Source: Spiroplasma endosymbiont of Cantharis nigra (lineage in GTDB: Bacteria; Bacillota_I; Bacilli_A; Mycoplasmatales; Mycoplasmataceae). Taken from it: 64,000 bases of DNA. Shown here in pieces: positions 45,155 through 55,986 of this stretch; the first letter of the stretch is position 1, and each line of letters starts with the position of its first letter. The stretch spans positions 1,173,521-1,237,520 of the forward strand of contig NZ_OZ026470.1 of NCBI RefSeq assembly GCF_964019925.1, in the 5' to 3' direction. The notes beneath the pieces were generated by a model. The model had not been told where the DNA came from. It worked only from the letters and a program-made list of their open reading frames with translations, and made no database searches. The position numbers were made by a program, and so were the translations under genes.

Positions 45155-46399
45155 ATGCAAAGTATTTTAAAAGAATTAGAATCAAGGGACTTATTGAAAC
45201 AATACACAAATGAGGAAAAGATAATTAAAGCTCAAAAAGAAGGGGCTGGCTTATATTGTGGTTTTGACCCTACAGCTGATTCACTTCATGTAGGTCATTT
45301 AATTCAAATTATTAATTTAAAAAGATTTAAAGAGTTTGGCTTTAGTCCAATTGCAATCCTTGGTGGGGGAACTGGTATGATTGGAGATCCAAGTTTTAAA
45401 AGTGAAGAAAGAAATTTATTAACTTTAAAACAAGTAGAAAAAAATGTTAATAGTATTAAAAAGCAATTAAATTTTTTAATACCAGATATTAAAATTGTAA
45501 ATAATAATGATTGACTTGGAAAAATGTCTCTTATAGATTTTTTAAGAGAAATTGGTAAAGATTTCAATTTAGCTTATTTACTTGCAAAGGAAAATATCTC
45601 TTCTAGAATTGAAAAGGGATTAAGTATTACAGAATTTTCATATACAATGCTTCAGGGATATGACTTCTATAAATTATATCAAGACCATAATTGCTGAATG
45701 CAAATTGGTGGTTCAGATCAATGAGGTAATATTACAAGTGGAATAGATTACATTGCAAGTAAAATTGGTAGAGAACATTCAAAGGCTTGTGGAATAACAA
45801 TGAATCTTTTAACAAAAAAAGATGGAGTAAAGTTTGGAAAAACAGAATCTGGAGCAATCTGATTAGATAAAGCAAAAACTAGTGAATATGAGTTTTATCA
45901 GTTTTTTATTAATCAAGATGATGAAGACTGTGAAAAGTTATTTAAATTTCTAACTACTGTTTCATTACAAGAAATTGAAAAAGTTAAGATGGAACACTCA
46001 AAAGAACCTTTTAAAAGATTAATGCAAAAAAAGTTAGCTCAGGAAATAACAACTTTTGTTCATGGAATAGATGGTCTAAAGAAAGCTGAAAAAATAACTC
46101 AAGCACTATTTAGTGGTAATATATTTGATTTAGAAAAAGAAGAGTTATTATCAATAATTAATTCAATGGAAAAAGTACAAGTAAATAATAATAAAACCAT
46201 GGCTGAATTTTTAGTAGAATCTAAAATAGCAACTTCAAAGAGAGAGGCAAGAGAACTACTTAATGAAGGAGCTATTTGAATTAATAACAATAATAAATTT
46301 GATGAGAATACTATTGTTAATAAAAAAATGGCAACAATAGATAATTTTATTATTGTTAAAAAAGGTAAGAAAAAATATATAGTTATAGAAATTTTATAG
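45155..46399 (+). CDS. tyrS: Tyrosyl-tRNA synthetase
   Basis: 414 residues with several TGA Trp codons. [16 protein letters not shown] holds the HIGH-type motif, [15 protein letters not shown] the Tyr pocket and VKFGKTESG the KMSKS-type loop. An S4-like RNA-binding domain forms the C-terminus ([17 protein letters not shown]). AAGGAG precedes ATG. Full length and intact. Confidence 0.96.
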
Positions 46400-46411
46400 G
46401 AGTGCTTAATT

Positions 46412-47143
46412 ATGAATTTTAATTTAATCTTGAAAAAAACTTTAGAAGAGATTTTAAATTACTTTAATGAAGAATGTTTTAAAAGTATAAAAGTAAATAA
46501 TAAAAGTATAAAACTAGGATCAAAGGAATTAGTAGATAAAATTACTACTGAAAGTTTAGAATTAGTTGATTCAATTATTTTTGAAGTAAATGCTTTAAGA
46601 CAAGAAAATCAGGAAATTTTGACAAGACCAAATGTTGATCATAAACTTTATGCAAGTACAGAAATTTTATTATCATCTGCTTTTGAAGCTTTTAAAAAAG
46701 TTAAAGAATCATTTACAGATTTAAATTTTTTGAAACACTCACAATCTGATGTAGATTTAATTGATCTAAATGAAAAATTTGTTGTAAGAAAATTGACTTC
46801 AAATTGTCAAAGAGTCTTAAATAAGTATGAAAATTTACCTTCAAGATTTTTAGATAATTTAAAAGTAGAAGAACTTTTAAATTGTTTTAAAAGAATAATT
46901 CCTTGTGAAAATATTAATGATATTGTTGTTTTAGCAAGAGAAGTTTTAATAAAACAAGATGAAATAAAAAGATTAGATTACTTCATTGATTATAATGCTC
47001 TTGTTGATGAATACGGATGAGTACATGATATTGTTAAATTATCTTCAGCAAATGCTGAATATATGGGTTTAATAGTAAACGTTGAAATATTTTCAAATGT
47101 AATATCTCAAAGTGGTTTTAGTAACTTAAAAGTTAATATTTAA
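46412..47143 (+). CDS. Unknown cytoplasmic protein
   Basis: 243 residues with one TGA Trp. No signal peptide, membrane helix or known motif. It is predicted mostly helical and acidic. AGGAG precedes it and it lies 12 bases after tyrS, so it is probably co-transcribed with it. Confidence 0.65.
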
Positions 47144-47175
47144 AAAAACTGATATTTCTATATATCAGTTTTTTT
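47142..47175. terminator. Bidirectional terminator
   Basis: AAAAACTGATAT and ATATCAGTTTTT with loop TTCTAT, between convergent genes. It overlaps the DUF3800 gene end. Confidence 0.85.
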
Positions 47176-47901
47176 ATTTTTATTCATTTCATGTATTTTT
47201 TTGAAATAAGATTTTTTAAATGGATAATAAATGGTTCCATTTTTGATTCTTTCAAGATATTCTTTTTTTATTTTTGTTTGAAATAACTCATTCTTTTCAG
47301 AGTTGGGATTGTTATAAAAAGTATAAACTACATGATCTAGAATATCAGCTAGTCTAATAACATCAGTTAGCTTACTTGAAAGGTAGTAGGTATTTATAGT
47401 ATATGGTTTTTCAATATAATTAGTTTTCAAAAGATTTTCTAACTGATTATATTCAGTCTTCTTTAAATTTCTTTCATCCATTAGAATAAAAATTCTTTTA
47501 CATTTTTCTTCAAAAGAGAATAATTTTGAATTAAAATGTACTAAATTGTTAACAAAAAAATCATATGCTAACATCTCATTAACAGTAAAATGTTCACTAA
47601 GTTCTTTTCTAGAAACAACAGAAAAAATGGGATAGATAAGATCACCAATTTCTTCAAATATTCTATTTATAAAATCTACCATTGCTAGCTCATCAGATTT
47701 GTTTCCTTTTAACTCAAAGTTTTTTGGAATATTATATTTATTCTTAATCTCATTTTCAATTAGACGGATTTTCGTCTTAACAAGGTCTTTATCAGAATAT
47801 AAAAAACCACCGACAATAAAGTAGTTAGCTATGTCATTTTTATTTAATTTTCCGCTTTCGTCCAAAGCAATGTATAATTTTTCATCTATGAAATTTGCCA
47901 T
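47158..47901 (-). CDS. DUF3800 protein, RNase H-like fold
   Basis: 247 residues. LYIALDESGKLNKNDIANYF then IVGGF is the DUF3800 start; ELKGNK, FILMDERNLKK and IRLADILDHV supply the further acidic positions expected in an RNase H-like active site. The family is found in many bacteria, often near mobile or defence genes; the substrate is unknown. The ATG at 47901 has AGGAA upstream; an in-frame ATG at 47913 overlaps that site. It diverges from pgsA across a perfect palindrome. Confidence 0.85.
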   Translation of the reverse strand: MANFIDEKLYIALDESGKLNKNDIANYFIVGGFLYSDKDLVKTKIRLIENEIKNKYNIPKNFELKGNKSDELAMVDFINRIFEEIGDLIYPIFSVVSRKELSEHFTVNEMLAYDFFVNNLVHFNSKLFSFEEKCKRIFILMDERNLKKTEYNQLENLLKTNYIEKPYTINTYYLSSKLTDVIRLADILDHVVYTFYNNPNSEKNELFQTKIKKEYLERIKNGTIYYPFKKSYFKKIHEMNKNKKTDI

Positions 47902-47931
47902 AAAATTCCTCATTTATAATATTTTATCATA

Positions 47932-47961
47932 TATGAATATTTAAATATTTAAATATTCATA
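47932..47961. promoter_or_regulatory. Perfect 30-base palindrome between divergent genes
   Basis: The left arm TATGAATATTTAAAT and right arm ATTTAAATATTCATA are exact reverse complements with no spacer. It lies between the DUF3800 and pgsA starts, without a T run on either side, so an operator is likelier than a terminator. Confidence 0.5.
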
Positions 47962-47982
47962 GGTTAGTTATTAGTGTTGTAT

Positions 47983-47988
47983 TATAAT
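47983..47988 (+). promoter_or_regulatory. -10 box for pgsA
   Basis: TATAAT 25 bases before the ATG. No clear -35. Confidence 0.5.
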
Positions 47989-48013
47989 AAGAAAGAATGA
48001 AAAGAGGTTCTTT

Positions 48014-48673
48014 ATGAATTTAGCAAATAAAATTACATTAGTTAGAATACTTTTAATTCCCTTAATAGTTACCTTGCTACTGTTAACTCCAGTAGAGTCT
48101 ATTTATAGTGGAGTGCCTGCACTAAAATTAACTGTTATTAGTATTGGAAATTATAGCCTAACATTAACATATCTAATTGCAGGAATATTATTTATTATAG
48201 CTAGTTTAACAGATATGTTGGATGGGTATGTAGCTAGAAAATATAATATGGTTACAAATTTTGGTAAGTTTTTTGACTCAATTGCAGATAAACTTTTAAC
48301 TAATGCAATTTTAATTATATTTGCTTGTTTTAAAATAATTCCAATTTGGATGTGTGTTATTTTAATATGTAGAGATTTTATAATTGATGTTGTAAGACAA
48401 GTATTAGCAAATTCTGCAGTGGTAATGGCTGCAAATCAAATGGGAAGAATTAGAGCAACAGCTGAAATGTTAGGTTTATCAATTTTATTTTTCTTGGGCA
48501 TTCAATGTTGAGATGGAATGGGAGAGTATGGTTGAGTAAACCAAGTTGTTATAATACCAATGTACTTAACTACACTTCTTTCAATTATTTCTGCTTTTAT
48601 ATATATAAAAGCAAATAAAAAGGTTTTATTTGATAGTTCAATGGAGAAAAAAAATGAAGAAAAACCAGAATAA
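48014..48673 (+). CDS. pgsA: CDP-diacylglycerol-glycerol-3-phosphate phosphatidyltransferase
   Basis: 219 residues with TGA Trp codons. The CDP-alcohol phosphatidyltransferase motif is complete: D-M-L-DG-x-x-AR then G-x-x-x-D-x-x-x-D (DMLDGYVARK and GKFFDSIADK). Six helices. It makes phosphatidylglycerol phosphate at the membrane. GAGG precedes ATG. The end overlaps the SDR gene by 20 bases. Confidence 0.93.
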
Positions 48674-49454
48674 AAATTCATATGCTATAGTAACGGGAGC
48701 AAGTAAGGGACTTGGTTATGCATATTGTGAAGAACTACTTATGTTGGGTTATAACATTATTGGTGTGGCAAGAGATACAAGTTCTCTTAAGGAACTTCAA
48801 GATAAGTATTTGGAATTAAAAGTGGAAGCTTGAGATATAGATCTAAGTAATATTAAAAACTCTTATAAACTTTTTGAAAAAACTAAAAATTTTGACATTG
48901 AAATTGTAATTAATAATGCCGGTTATGGTGTTTGAGGTTTTTTTGAAGAAACTGATTTAGAGCAAGAACTAAATATGATAGACTTAAATATTAAAACTCT
49001 ACATATAATTACTAAACTATATGCTCAAGAATTTCAAAAAAATAACAAGGGTAGAATATTTAATATAGGTTCTATGGCAGCATTTACTCCAGCTCCAGTT
49101 TTTTCAAGTTATTATGCTTCAAAGGCTTACGTTTGAAGTTTGGGAGTAGCAATTAATACGGAACTGAAAAGAGCCAAATCTAAAGTTAGAGTTATCACTT
49201 TATGTCCGGGACCTTTAAAAACTGACTTTTGAAATAGAAGTAGTAACCAAAAAGAGGCAAATTATAAGTCAACAATTAAAGTTATGAAAACAAGTGTGTA
49301 TGCAAAAAAAAGTTTATATGCAGGACTAAAAGCTAAAAGAAAAAATTATATCATAACAGGTAGAAGTAATAAGTTTGCTAAATTCCTTACAAAATGAGCA
49401 CCTCAATCAGTAGTATTGAACTCTGTTTATAATTATCAAAGAAAGAGAAAATAA
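48654..49454 (+). CDS. Short-chain dehydrogenase/reductase
   Basis: 266 residues. TGASKGLG binds the cofactor; NNAGYGVWG, the Ser in NIGSMAAF and the YYASK Tyr-Lys pair complete the SDR active site. GGAG lies seven bases before the chosen ATG; earlier starts in the preceding gene are less likely. The substrate is unknown; a ketone or 3-oxoacyl compound is usual. It is coupled to pgsA before it and to the tsaC-like gene after it (TAATG). Confidence 0.9.
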
Positions 49455-49960
49455 TGTTAAGTAATAAAAATATTGAATTAGCTATAAACCTTTTAAATAA
49501 AAACAAAATAGTTATTTTACCAACAGACACCATATATGGAATTAGTGCTCTTTATAGTGAAGAAAATGAAAAAAAAATTAATTCAATTAAAAATTCAGAG
49601 TCTTCAAAAAAATTAATTATTCTATTCTCAAGATTTAGTCAGTTAAAAAAAATTGTAAAAATTGATAAAACTTTTAAAAAAAATAGTAATGAGAAGTTAC
49701 CAATAACTCAAATTATTAATTCTAAATTTGGTCCGATGGCTTTTAGAAAAGTCAAAAGAAAAGATTTAAAGAAAATAATAAATAGAGTAGGTTTAATTTT
49801 TTCAACAAGTGTTAACTATTCGGGAAATAAATTTTTAACTAAGAGAGAAGAATTAGAATTATTTAATATACAAATTAGTGAGATATTTTGAGATGGTGAA
49901 CTAAATTCCAAACCATCAAAAATTGTAAATCTTGCTACTAATAAAGTGATTAGAGAATAA
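49454..49960 (+). CDS. tsaC: YrdC/Sua5-family threonylcarbamoyl-AMP synthase
   Basis: 168 residues, a single YrdC domain. KIVILPTDTIYGISAL is the signature; RVGLIFSTSVNYSG and the end DGELNSKPSKIVN match the substrate cleft. It makes threonylcarbamoyl-AMP for t6A in tRNA. The length is short for TsaC, but the core is complete. Confidence 0.85.
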
Positions 49961-49990
49961 AAAATTATCTACTTATAGATAATTTTTTTT
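49960..49990 (+). terminator. Terminator after tsaC-like gene
   Basis: AAAATTATCTA / TAGATAATTTT with loop CTTA, then a T run. Confidence 0.85.
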
Positions 49991-50091
49991 ATTAATTTGC
50001 TTTTAATTGAAATTGTCATTTTATTTACATTAATATAAAATATTAATGTAGGTGGATTTTTATGGGTGGGTTATGAAAAAAGGAGATAAGC

Positions 50092-51258
50092 ATGAAATAT
50101 TTATTAAGTTTAGTGGGAATTTCATTTTTTGGAGCTGGAGCGATTTTACAAACTCCGATTTCTAAAAATAGTGAAAATTATTTAAAATCTATTAACAATC
50201 TAGATAATAATTTAATTTTAAAGAATGAAGCTTATGCTAAAACGAACATTACTATTTTTAAACCAACAGATATTACAGTTAATTTAAATTTGGTATCCTC
50301 AGATTCAAAATCTATTGGTGAAGAAATACTATTGACATTAATGATTGAAAATCCCGAAATACCAGAATTAATTGATGTATATTTTTCTTATTCATCAAAC
50401 CCTAATATGTGAGAATTTAAGAATATTGATTTAACAAAACCAAATGTTGGCATGGTTGTGGAATATGAAAATGCTACAATTTTAGCAAAACCAAATAATC
50501 CTGATTTTATTGGTGCGATGAGATTTAATGTTAAATTAATAAATAAGGAAAATCAACATTTAATACCACTTACAAATCACATAACTAAAAGAAATTTGGG
50601 GATGTTAAATGATAATAAAACTTCTACAATACTTAAAGTTTTAAAGGAAAAAAACCCAAATGTTATTTTAGATGAAATAAATGTAACTCAAATTACAACA
50701 ACAGATGCTATTATTTTACCTAAAGATGATAGTTCAATTTATGATCCAACAAGTAGCGTAGTGATTACTTTTACAGTTCCAAATTCTTCTTCAATATCTG
50801 TTGATATGAATAGAGAATTGAGAATTGTAACAACTAGTTATTCAGATAACTATTTTGTAATTGAAAAAAATATTGGGTTTACAACAACACCAGTTAAAAG
50901 TCTATCTTGAACTGAAGGGACTGCTGATTCAAGTGTAGAGTTTGGAATTTATAGAGCATCAAATACAATTTATGATAAAAATTATCAATATTCAGTCACT
51001 CAGAAAAAGGTTACTGGTATTGCAGGAGCTAAAACTGTTGCTACAGATAATAGAATAAATAAAAAAGCTGGTGGAGGGGGAATTGCTCCAACTTATTTAA
51101 TAGCAAGAACATTCTCTGGAGTATCTCAATATAAAAATGAAAAAGGTGAAACTATTATTCAATTTGTAAATGTTATGGAAGCTCAATCATCTAATATTAA
51201 AGATGCAAGTTTTACACAAAGATGATCGGGTGAAGCAACTTTTAATATTAAATATTAG
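50092..51258 (+). CDS. Secreted or membrane-anchored repeat protein
   Basis: 388 residues with TGA Trp codons. The signal MKYLLSLVGISFFGAGAIL has no lipobox Cys. A segment near 180-225 (NHITKRNLGMLNDNKTST, then LKEKNPNVILDEINVTQI) resembles the short repeat of Spiroplasma lipoproteins (N-LG then A-L-x-x-x-N-P-N-x-x-x-x-x-x-VTxI). The C-terminal half is beta-rich and ends WSGEATFNIKY. AAGGAGAT precedes ATG. Surface role inferred; no enzyme motif seen. Confidence 0.7.
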
Positions 51259-51324
51259 ACATCAAAAAAATTGCTTTATTTTATAACTTAAAAAAGTTAA
51301 TTTTAATATTAAATTATTATCTAT

Positions 51325-51360
51325 ATAAAAACCCCTTAATCACAATTAAGGGGTTTTTAT
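51325..51360. terminator. Bidirectional terminator
   Basis: Perfect 16-bp stem ATAAAAACCCCTTAAT / ATTAAGGGGTTTTTAT with loop CACA, between the secreted protein gene and rpsD. Confidence 0.95.
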
Positions 51361-51361
51361 A

Positions 51362-51979
51362 TTATTTAATTAAACGGTTGTATCATTCAACAATTAATGC
51401 CTCATTAATTTCTTGGTTTAATTCTTTTCTTTCTGGTAATCTTAATAGTGATCCAGTTAATTTTGCTTTATCAAATTTTACAAATTCAACAGTTGATACA
51501 TTTGATGCTAATGCCTCAACAATTTTGTCATTTTTTTGCATTTTTTCTTTAACAGAAATAATATCTCCAATTTTAACTGAGTAAGAAGGAATATCCAATT
51601 TTTTTCCATTAACTAAGATATGTCCGTGAGAAACTAATTGTCTTGCTCCTTGTCTTGTTAATGATAATCCCATTCTGTAAATTACATTATCTAATCTTGA
51701 TTCTAATTGTTGTAAGAAAATTGTACCTGTAATTCCTTTAATTTTTTTAGCTCTTGCATAAGTGTTTCTGAATTGTCTTTCAGTTAATCCATACATAAAT
51801 TTCACTTTTTGCTTTTCTTGCATTTGTTGACCATAACCTGATAGTTTAGTTCTTCTTGCTCCATGTTGACCAGGTGCTGTAGTTCTTTTTTTCCCTTTTG
51901 AGAACTCTTTTCCTGTTTCTAAGATAGAAAATCCATATCTTCTAGCTTTTTTAAATGTAGAGCCTGTATATCTTGACAT
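51362..51979 (-). CDS. rpsD: 30S ribosomal protein S4
   Basis: 205 residues; one TGA near the end is Trp. [19 protein letters not shown] at the N-terminus, the S4 RNA-binding domain from [20 protein letters not shown] to [15 protein letters not shown]4 starts small-subunit assembly and often represses its own mRNA. AGAGGA precedes ATG. A possible leader lies upstream (see 52045-52165). Confidence 0.97.
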
Positions 51980-52044
51980 ACTTTAAATCCTCTTAATTTT
52001 CTATTTTTTTATTATTTATTATACTATTTTGGAAAATCCTAACT

Positions 52045-52165
52045 AAAGTTAAACTCCAGCAAAGGAAGTCTATATTTCGCCCTTCATCTGCAGGGGTTAC
52101 TTTTAATAAGTTATAGACTAATTATTTTGCAGTGCTTAATTGCAGATTAACCAAAAATAATTATA
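52045..52165 (-). ncRNA. Possible rpsD leader or small RNA
   Basis: Upstream of rpsD on the minus strand are a TATAAT at 52160-52165 and then a structured stretch: GTCTATA and TATAGAC enclose a 37-base interior with CCCCTGCAGATGA and GGGCGAAA. This is GC-rich for the genome. A leader before rpsD would fit S4 autoregulation; a second TATAAT-like box nearer the gene means an independent small RNA is also possible. Plus-strand transcription cannot be excluded. Confidence 0.35.
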
Positions 52166-52226
52166 TCTTAAATAAGGAGTAAAAAATAAGATATTTTAAA
52201 AAAAACAACAAGATTTATGTATATGA

Positions 52227-52232
52227 TATAAT
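52227..52232 (+). promoter_or_regulatory. -10 box for ezrA
   Basis: TATAAT 25 bases before the chosen ATG. No good -35. Confidence 0.45.
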
Positions 52233-52257
52233 GAAATTAATTCTAAGGAAGTATTAT

Positions 52258-54012
52258 ATGAAAATATTATGGGATATTGATCAAATATTTAAGAATCCAA
52301 TATACATATCTGCTTTATGTATTTTTTTTGCTTGCCTTATTACAACGATAATTATCCTTATTTTACTAAGTATTTATAAAAAAATACTTCAAATTGCAGC
52401 TAAAACAATTGATTTAATTGATGATTTGAAAAAATCACCTCTAAAATATCGTTTAAATAGAATCTCAATAATATTTGACGAAACAGGTAGTTTTGAAAAG
52501 GAACTAATGATTTGAAGAACAAAGTATGAAATTTTATTTGAAAAAGAGTTACAAAAAATATTTGTTGATTTTGTTTCATTATTAGAAGATAAAAAGAATA
52601 CTTTACCTAACTTAAAAAATGTTAAAAAATTTGAAGCGATATACTCAAGAGTAACAAACATTAATAAGAACGTTCATGATATTTTTATTGATATTATGAA
52701 CTATCTTGAAATTGAATTTATTCAAAGAGATTCAATAACATTCCAAAAAGAGTTATTCAGAATATTAAAAGATGAGGTTATAATGACAACATTTAAAGAT
52801 GTTGCAATTGATGAAGAAAAACTAAAAAATACAATTGAACAAATTGATGAACTTTTTGAGGATTTCTATTTAAAATTAGATGAAGGTAAATATAAGGAAA
52901 GTTGAGATTATTTATTAAAAATTGATCAAGCACTAGTTTTTTTAATTGAGCTTTTAGACTCAATTCCTTATGTAATTTCAACAATTACTACTGTAATCCC
53001 TGAACTAATGATAAGTTTAAAAAATAAACATATTACATTTGGACCAGTGGAAAGAAAATTACCTAGAAATGCAATTAAGTATGCTGAACTTGAAAATCAA
53101 GTTGATAAGTTAAGAATTAAAATAAATAATGAATTAAAAAAATTACAGTTCAAAAAGGCAAATAGAACTTTAAAAGAAGTTTTTAATCAAATTGCAGTTT
53201 TTAAAAGTGCAGTTGAAAATGAAGATAATTTAAAATCATTTTTTGAAGTTAGAACTCCAGAAATTAGAAACAAGTTTGATAGAATTGACCAATCATCAAG
53301 ATATATTGAAAGAGATTTTGTAAAAGTTGAGGGGATATCAAAGCAAATTTCAAAAGAAAGAAGTGAGTTTGAGAATGCAAAATCATCTTTTAGAAAAACA
53401 AAAACAAGAGCAGATTTACTATTTTCTCAAATTGATTTAGGAACAAATAGTGGTAATGAAGTAATCTTAACTGATATTAAAACTCAAATGTTGGAACTTA
53501 TGGATCAATCATTAAAAGATATGACTGCTTTGGAAAGATCTGCAAAAATAGTTGAAAGTAAAAGTACAAATATTGACTCATTAGAGAATCAAATAATTTT
53601 TGTTCAATCAATTTTGAATCAATTAGATGTTAAAATAAATCAATATAAATCAATTAAAGAATTAGAGAAATTTATTTTACCAATTCAAGAAATTCATGCA
53701 AAATTACAAAAAATCTCTACAGATAAATTAAAGAAAATATCAACTTTAGAAGATCGCTCAGCAGTATCAAATGAAGTTGAAATGTGTAATCAAGAAACAC
53801 TTTTTATTGCAAGAGATTTAAATGATACAATTTTCTTAGACTATATTTCCCAAGAAATTATTATATATCTGGAAAGATATGTAGGAAAAATTGAAGGAAT
53901 TGAAAAAATTATTTTTGATTGTGAAGGATTATTTAAAACAAGACAACTTGATCAATTAATAGGTTATTCTTTAAAAACATTATTAAAAATTAAGGAAAAC
54001 TACAGAAGATAA
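52258..54012 (+). CDS. ezrA: Septation ring regulator EzrA-like
   Basis: 584 residues with TGA Trp codons. One N-terminal helix (ISALCIFFACLITTIIILIL) is followed by long alpha-helical coiled-coil repeats over the whole length, the EzrA shape. EzrA tunes FtsZ ring placement in Firmicutes. The ATG at 52258 has AAGGAAG upstream; the in-frame ATG at 52231 lies in the -10 region. Sequence similarity to EzrA is inferred from layout and position before thiI, as in Firmicutes. Confidence 0.75.
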
Positions 54013-54028
54013 ATTATAGAGGTAATAA

Positions 54029-55222
54029 ATGAAAAACATTTTAATCAGATATGGAGAATTAACGCTAAAGGGAAATAATAGAAATGCTTTTATTAGCAAA
54101 TTAATTCAAAATATAAAATATAAGCTAAAAAAGTATAAAGATATTATTTTTTATAAAAAAGATCATAATAGTTTAGTATTAGAAATTAAAGATGAAAATA
54201 AGTTAGAAGAAATTTGTAATATATTACAAAATATTTTTGGTATATATTCTTTATCGATTGTAGAAATTGTTGAAAAAGATTTGGATTTAATTTTACAAAG
54301 ATGTTTAGAAGTGGCAAGTCAACATAAAGGAACATTTAAAGTTGAAGTTGAAAGAAAAGATAAAAGCTTTCAAATAAGCTCACAAGATTTAAAAACAAAA
54401 ATAGCAGTTAATATACTTAAAAACAATCAAAATATTAGTGTCAATGTTCATAATCCACAATTAAAAATAACAGTTATTATAAAACATAATGGTGCTTTTA
54501 TATTTACTTCAAGAATAAATGCATCAAAGGGTTTACCTGTAGGGGTTAGTGGTAAAGGATTATCTCTTCTAAGTGGTGGAATTGATTCACCAGTAGCTAG
54601 TTATTTAACTTTAAAAAGAGGTATGCAAGTTGATTTCTTACATTTTATGACGCCACCTCATACTTCAAAAGAGGCACTGGATAAAGTTTTTCAATTAACA
54701 AGTAAGATAGAGAAGTATAATCAAAGTAATTTCTCACTTTATATTTGTGATTTTTCAATTATTTTAAAAGAATTAATGCATATAAAAGAAGAGTCTTACA
54801 GAATTACAATTATGAGAAGAATTTTTATTAGAATAGCAAATAAGTTATGTGATTTAATTAAAGCAAATGCAATTATAACAGGAGAGTCTTTGGGGCAAGT
54901 AGCAAGTCAAACGATTGAATCAATTAATGTTATTAATGAGGTTTCAAAGTTGCCAATTTTAAGGCCAGTATTAACATGCGATAAAGAAGAAATAATTGAA
55001 ATATCAAAAAAAATTGATACATATGATATATCTATCTTACCTTTTGATGATGTATGTTCAATGTATGTTCCAAAAAATCCAGTAACAAAACCTAAATCTT
55101 TTATAGCTCAAAAACAAGAAGAAAATTTACTTTTAGATGAGCTTATTGACTATACATTAGAGAATTTAATAAAAACATATATATGAAAAGATGGTGAATT
55201 ATGTGAAAAAGAAAAAAACTAA
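54029..55222 (+). CDS. thiI: tRNA 4-thiouridine synthetase ThiI
   Basis: 397 residues with TGA Trp near the end. IRYGELTLKGNNR starts the ferredoxin-like/THUMP part. The PP-loop is LSGGIDSPVASY; ITGESLGQVASQT binds the substrate; the end CSMYVPKNPVTKP carries a conserved Cys. There is no rhodanese domain, as usual in Firmicutes. It makes s4U8 in tRNA. The end overlaps the next gene. Confidence 0.94.
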
Positions 55223-55496
55223 AAAGAAGTCAGAAAATAATAAATTTGGAGTTTTTAATGGCAGTGTTATAAACAGTGAAACTATAGGAATTAATCAAGA
55301 ATTTGCAATTGAAAATTATAAAGATTCTTCATTAACAATTTCAGAAATTGAAAGTACCACATCTATTAATAAAAAAAATGAGAATAATGTTAAGAATAAA
55401 AAAAGAAAAACAAATTATTTAATTTATAAAATTACAGCATATATAATAATATTATTAATAATAACATTATTAATTGTTTGATTTGTTATTACTTAG
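55203..55496 (+). CDS. Small tail-anchored membrane protein
   Basis: 97 residues from a GTG start. The N-terminus is extremely basic (VKKKKTKKKSE), and one helix at the C-terminus (AYIIILLIITLLIVWFVI) anchors it. GTG at 55203 is preferred to ATG at 55191 because GGTGA lies six bases before it; the earlier start has no binding site. No family recognised. It overlaps thiI. Confidence 0.6.
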
Positions 55497-55511
55497 AGAA
55501 GAGTGAGTTAT

Positions 55512-55919
55512 ATGGATGATTTATTTAGATTACTTTGAAGAATAATTAATTTTATTTTTATTGTACTACTTATTGATATGTTATTTAGCAAAAAAAGACG
55601 AAGGGGCGGACCAAATCAAAATAATAGAAATAATAAGCAAAGTCGTTATTTTGATGATGAAACAAGGGAACAAGGCTTTGATCAATCACAATCCCATACT
55701 GATTTTTATCAGGGGGAATCTTTAATTAATCAGGCTTATCAAGCATTGGGTTTACAAAAAGGTACTCCATTAAAAGACGTTAAAAAAAGATATATTGAAT
55801 TAGCCAAAAAGTATCATCCAGATAAAAATCCAGGCAATTTAGAAGCGCAAGCTGAAATGACAAAAATTAATAATGCATATGATATTATCGTGGAAGATTT
55901 TAATAAGAAAAAAGCATAA
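55512..55919 (+). CDS. Membrane-anchored J-domain protein
   Basis: 135 residues. The N-terminal helix (INFIFIVLLIDMLF) precedes a polar linker, and the last 65 residues are a J domain with HPD in KKYHPDKNPG. It probably recruits DnaK to the membrane. Unlike DnaJ it has no zinc or substrate-binding domains and the J domain is C-terminal. GAGTGAG lies upstream. Confidence 0.85.
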
Positions 55920-55950
55920 CACTATTTTAATAAATGGTGTTTTTTTGTTA
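55918..55950 (+). terminator. Weak terminator after J-domain gene
   Basis: CACTATTT and AAATGGTG pair with one mismatch, then a T run. Confidence 0.6.
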
Positions 55951-55986
55951 ATAATGTAAAATAAAAGAAAGTGAGGCTCAGTTGAT

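Noticed and set aside
51378..51584. Plus-strand open frame opposite rpsD
   Set aside because: It is the antisense shadow of the ribosomal protein gene.
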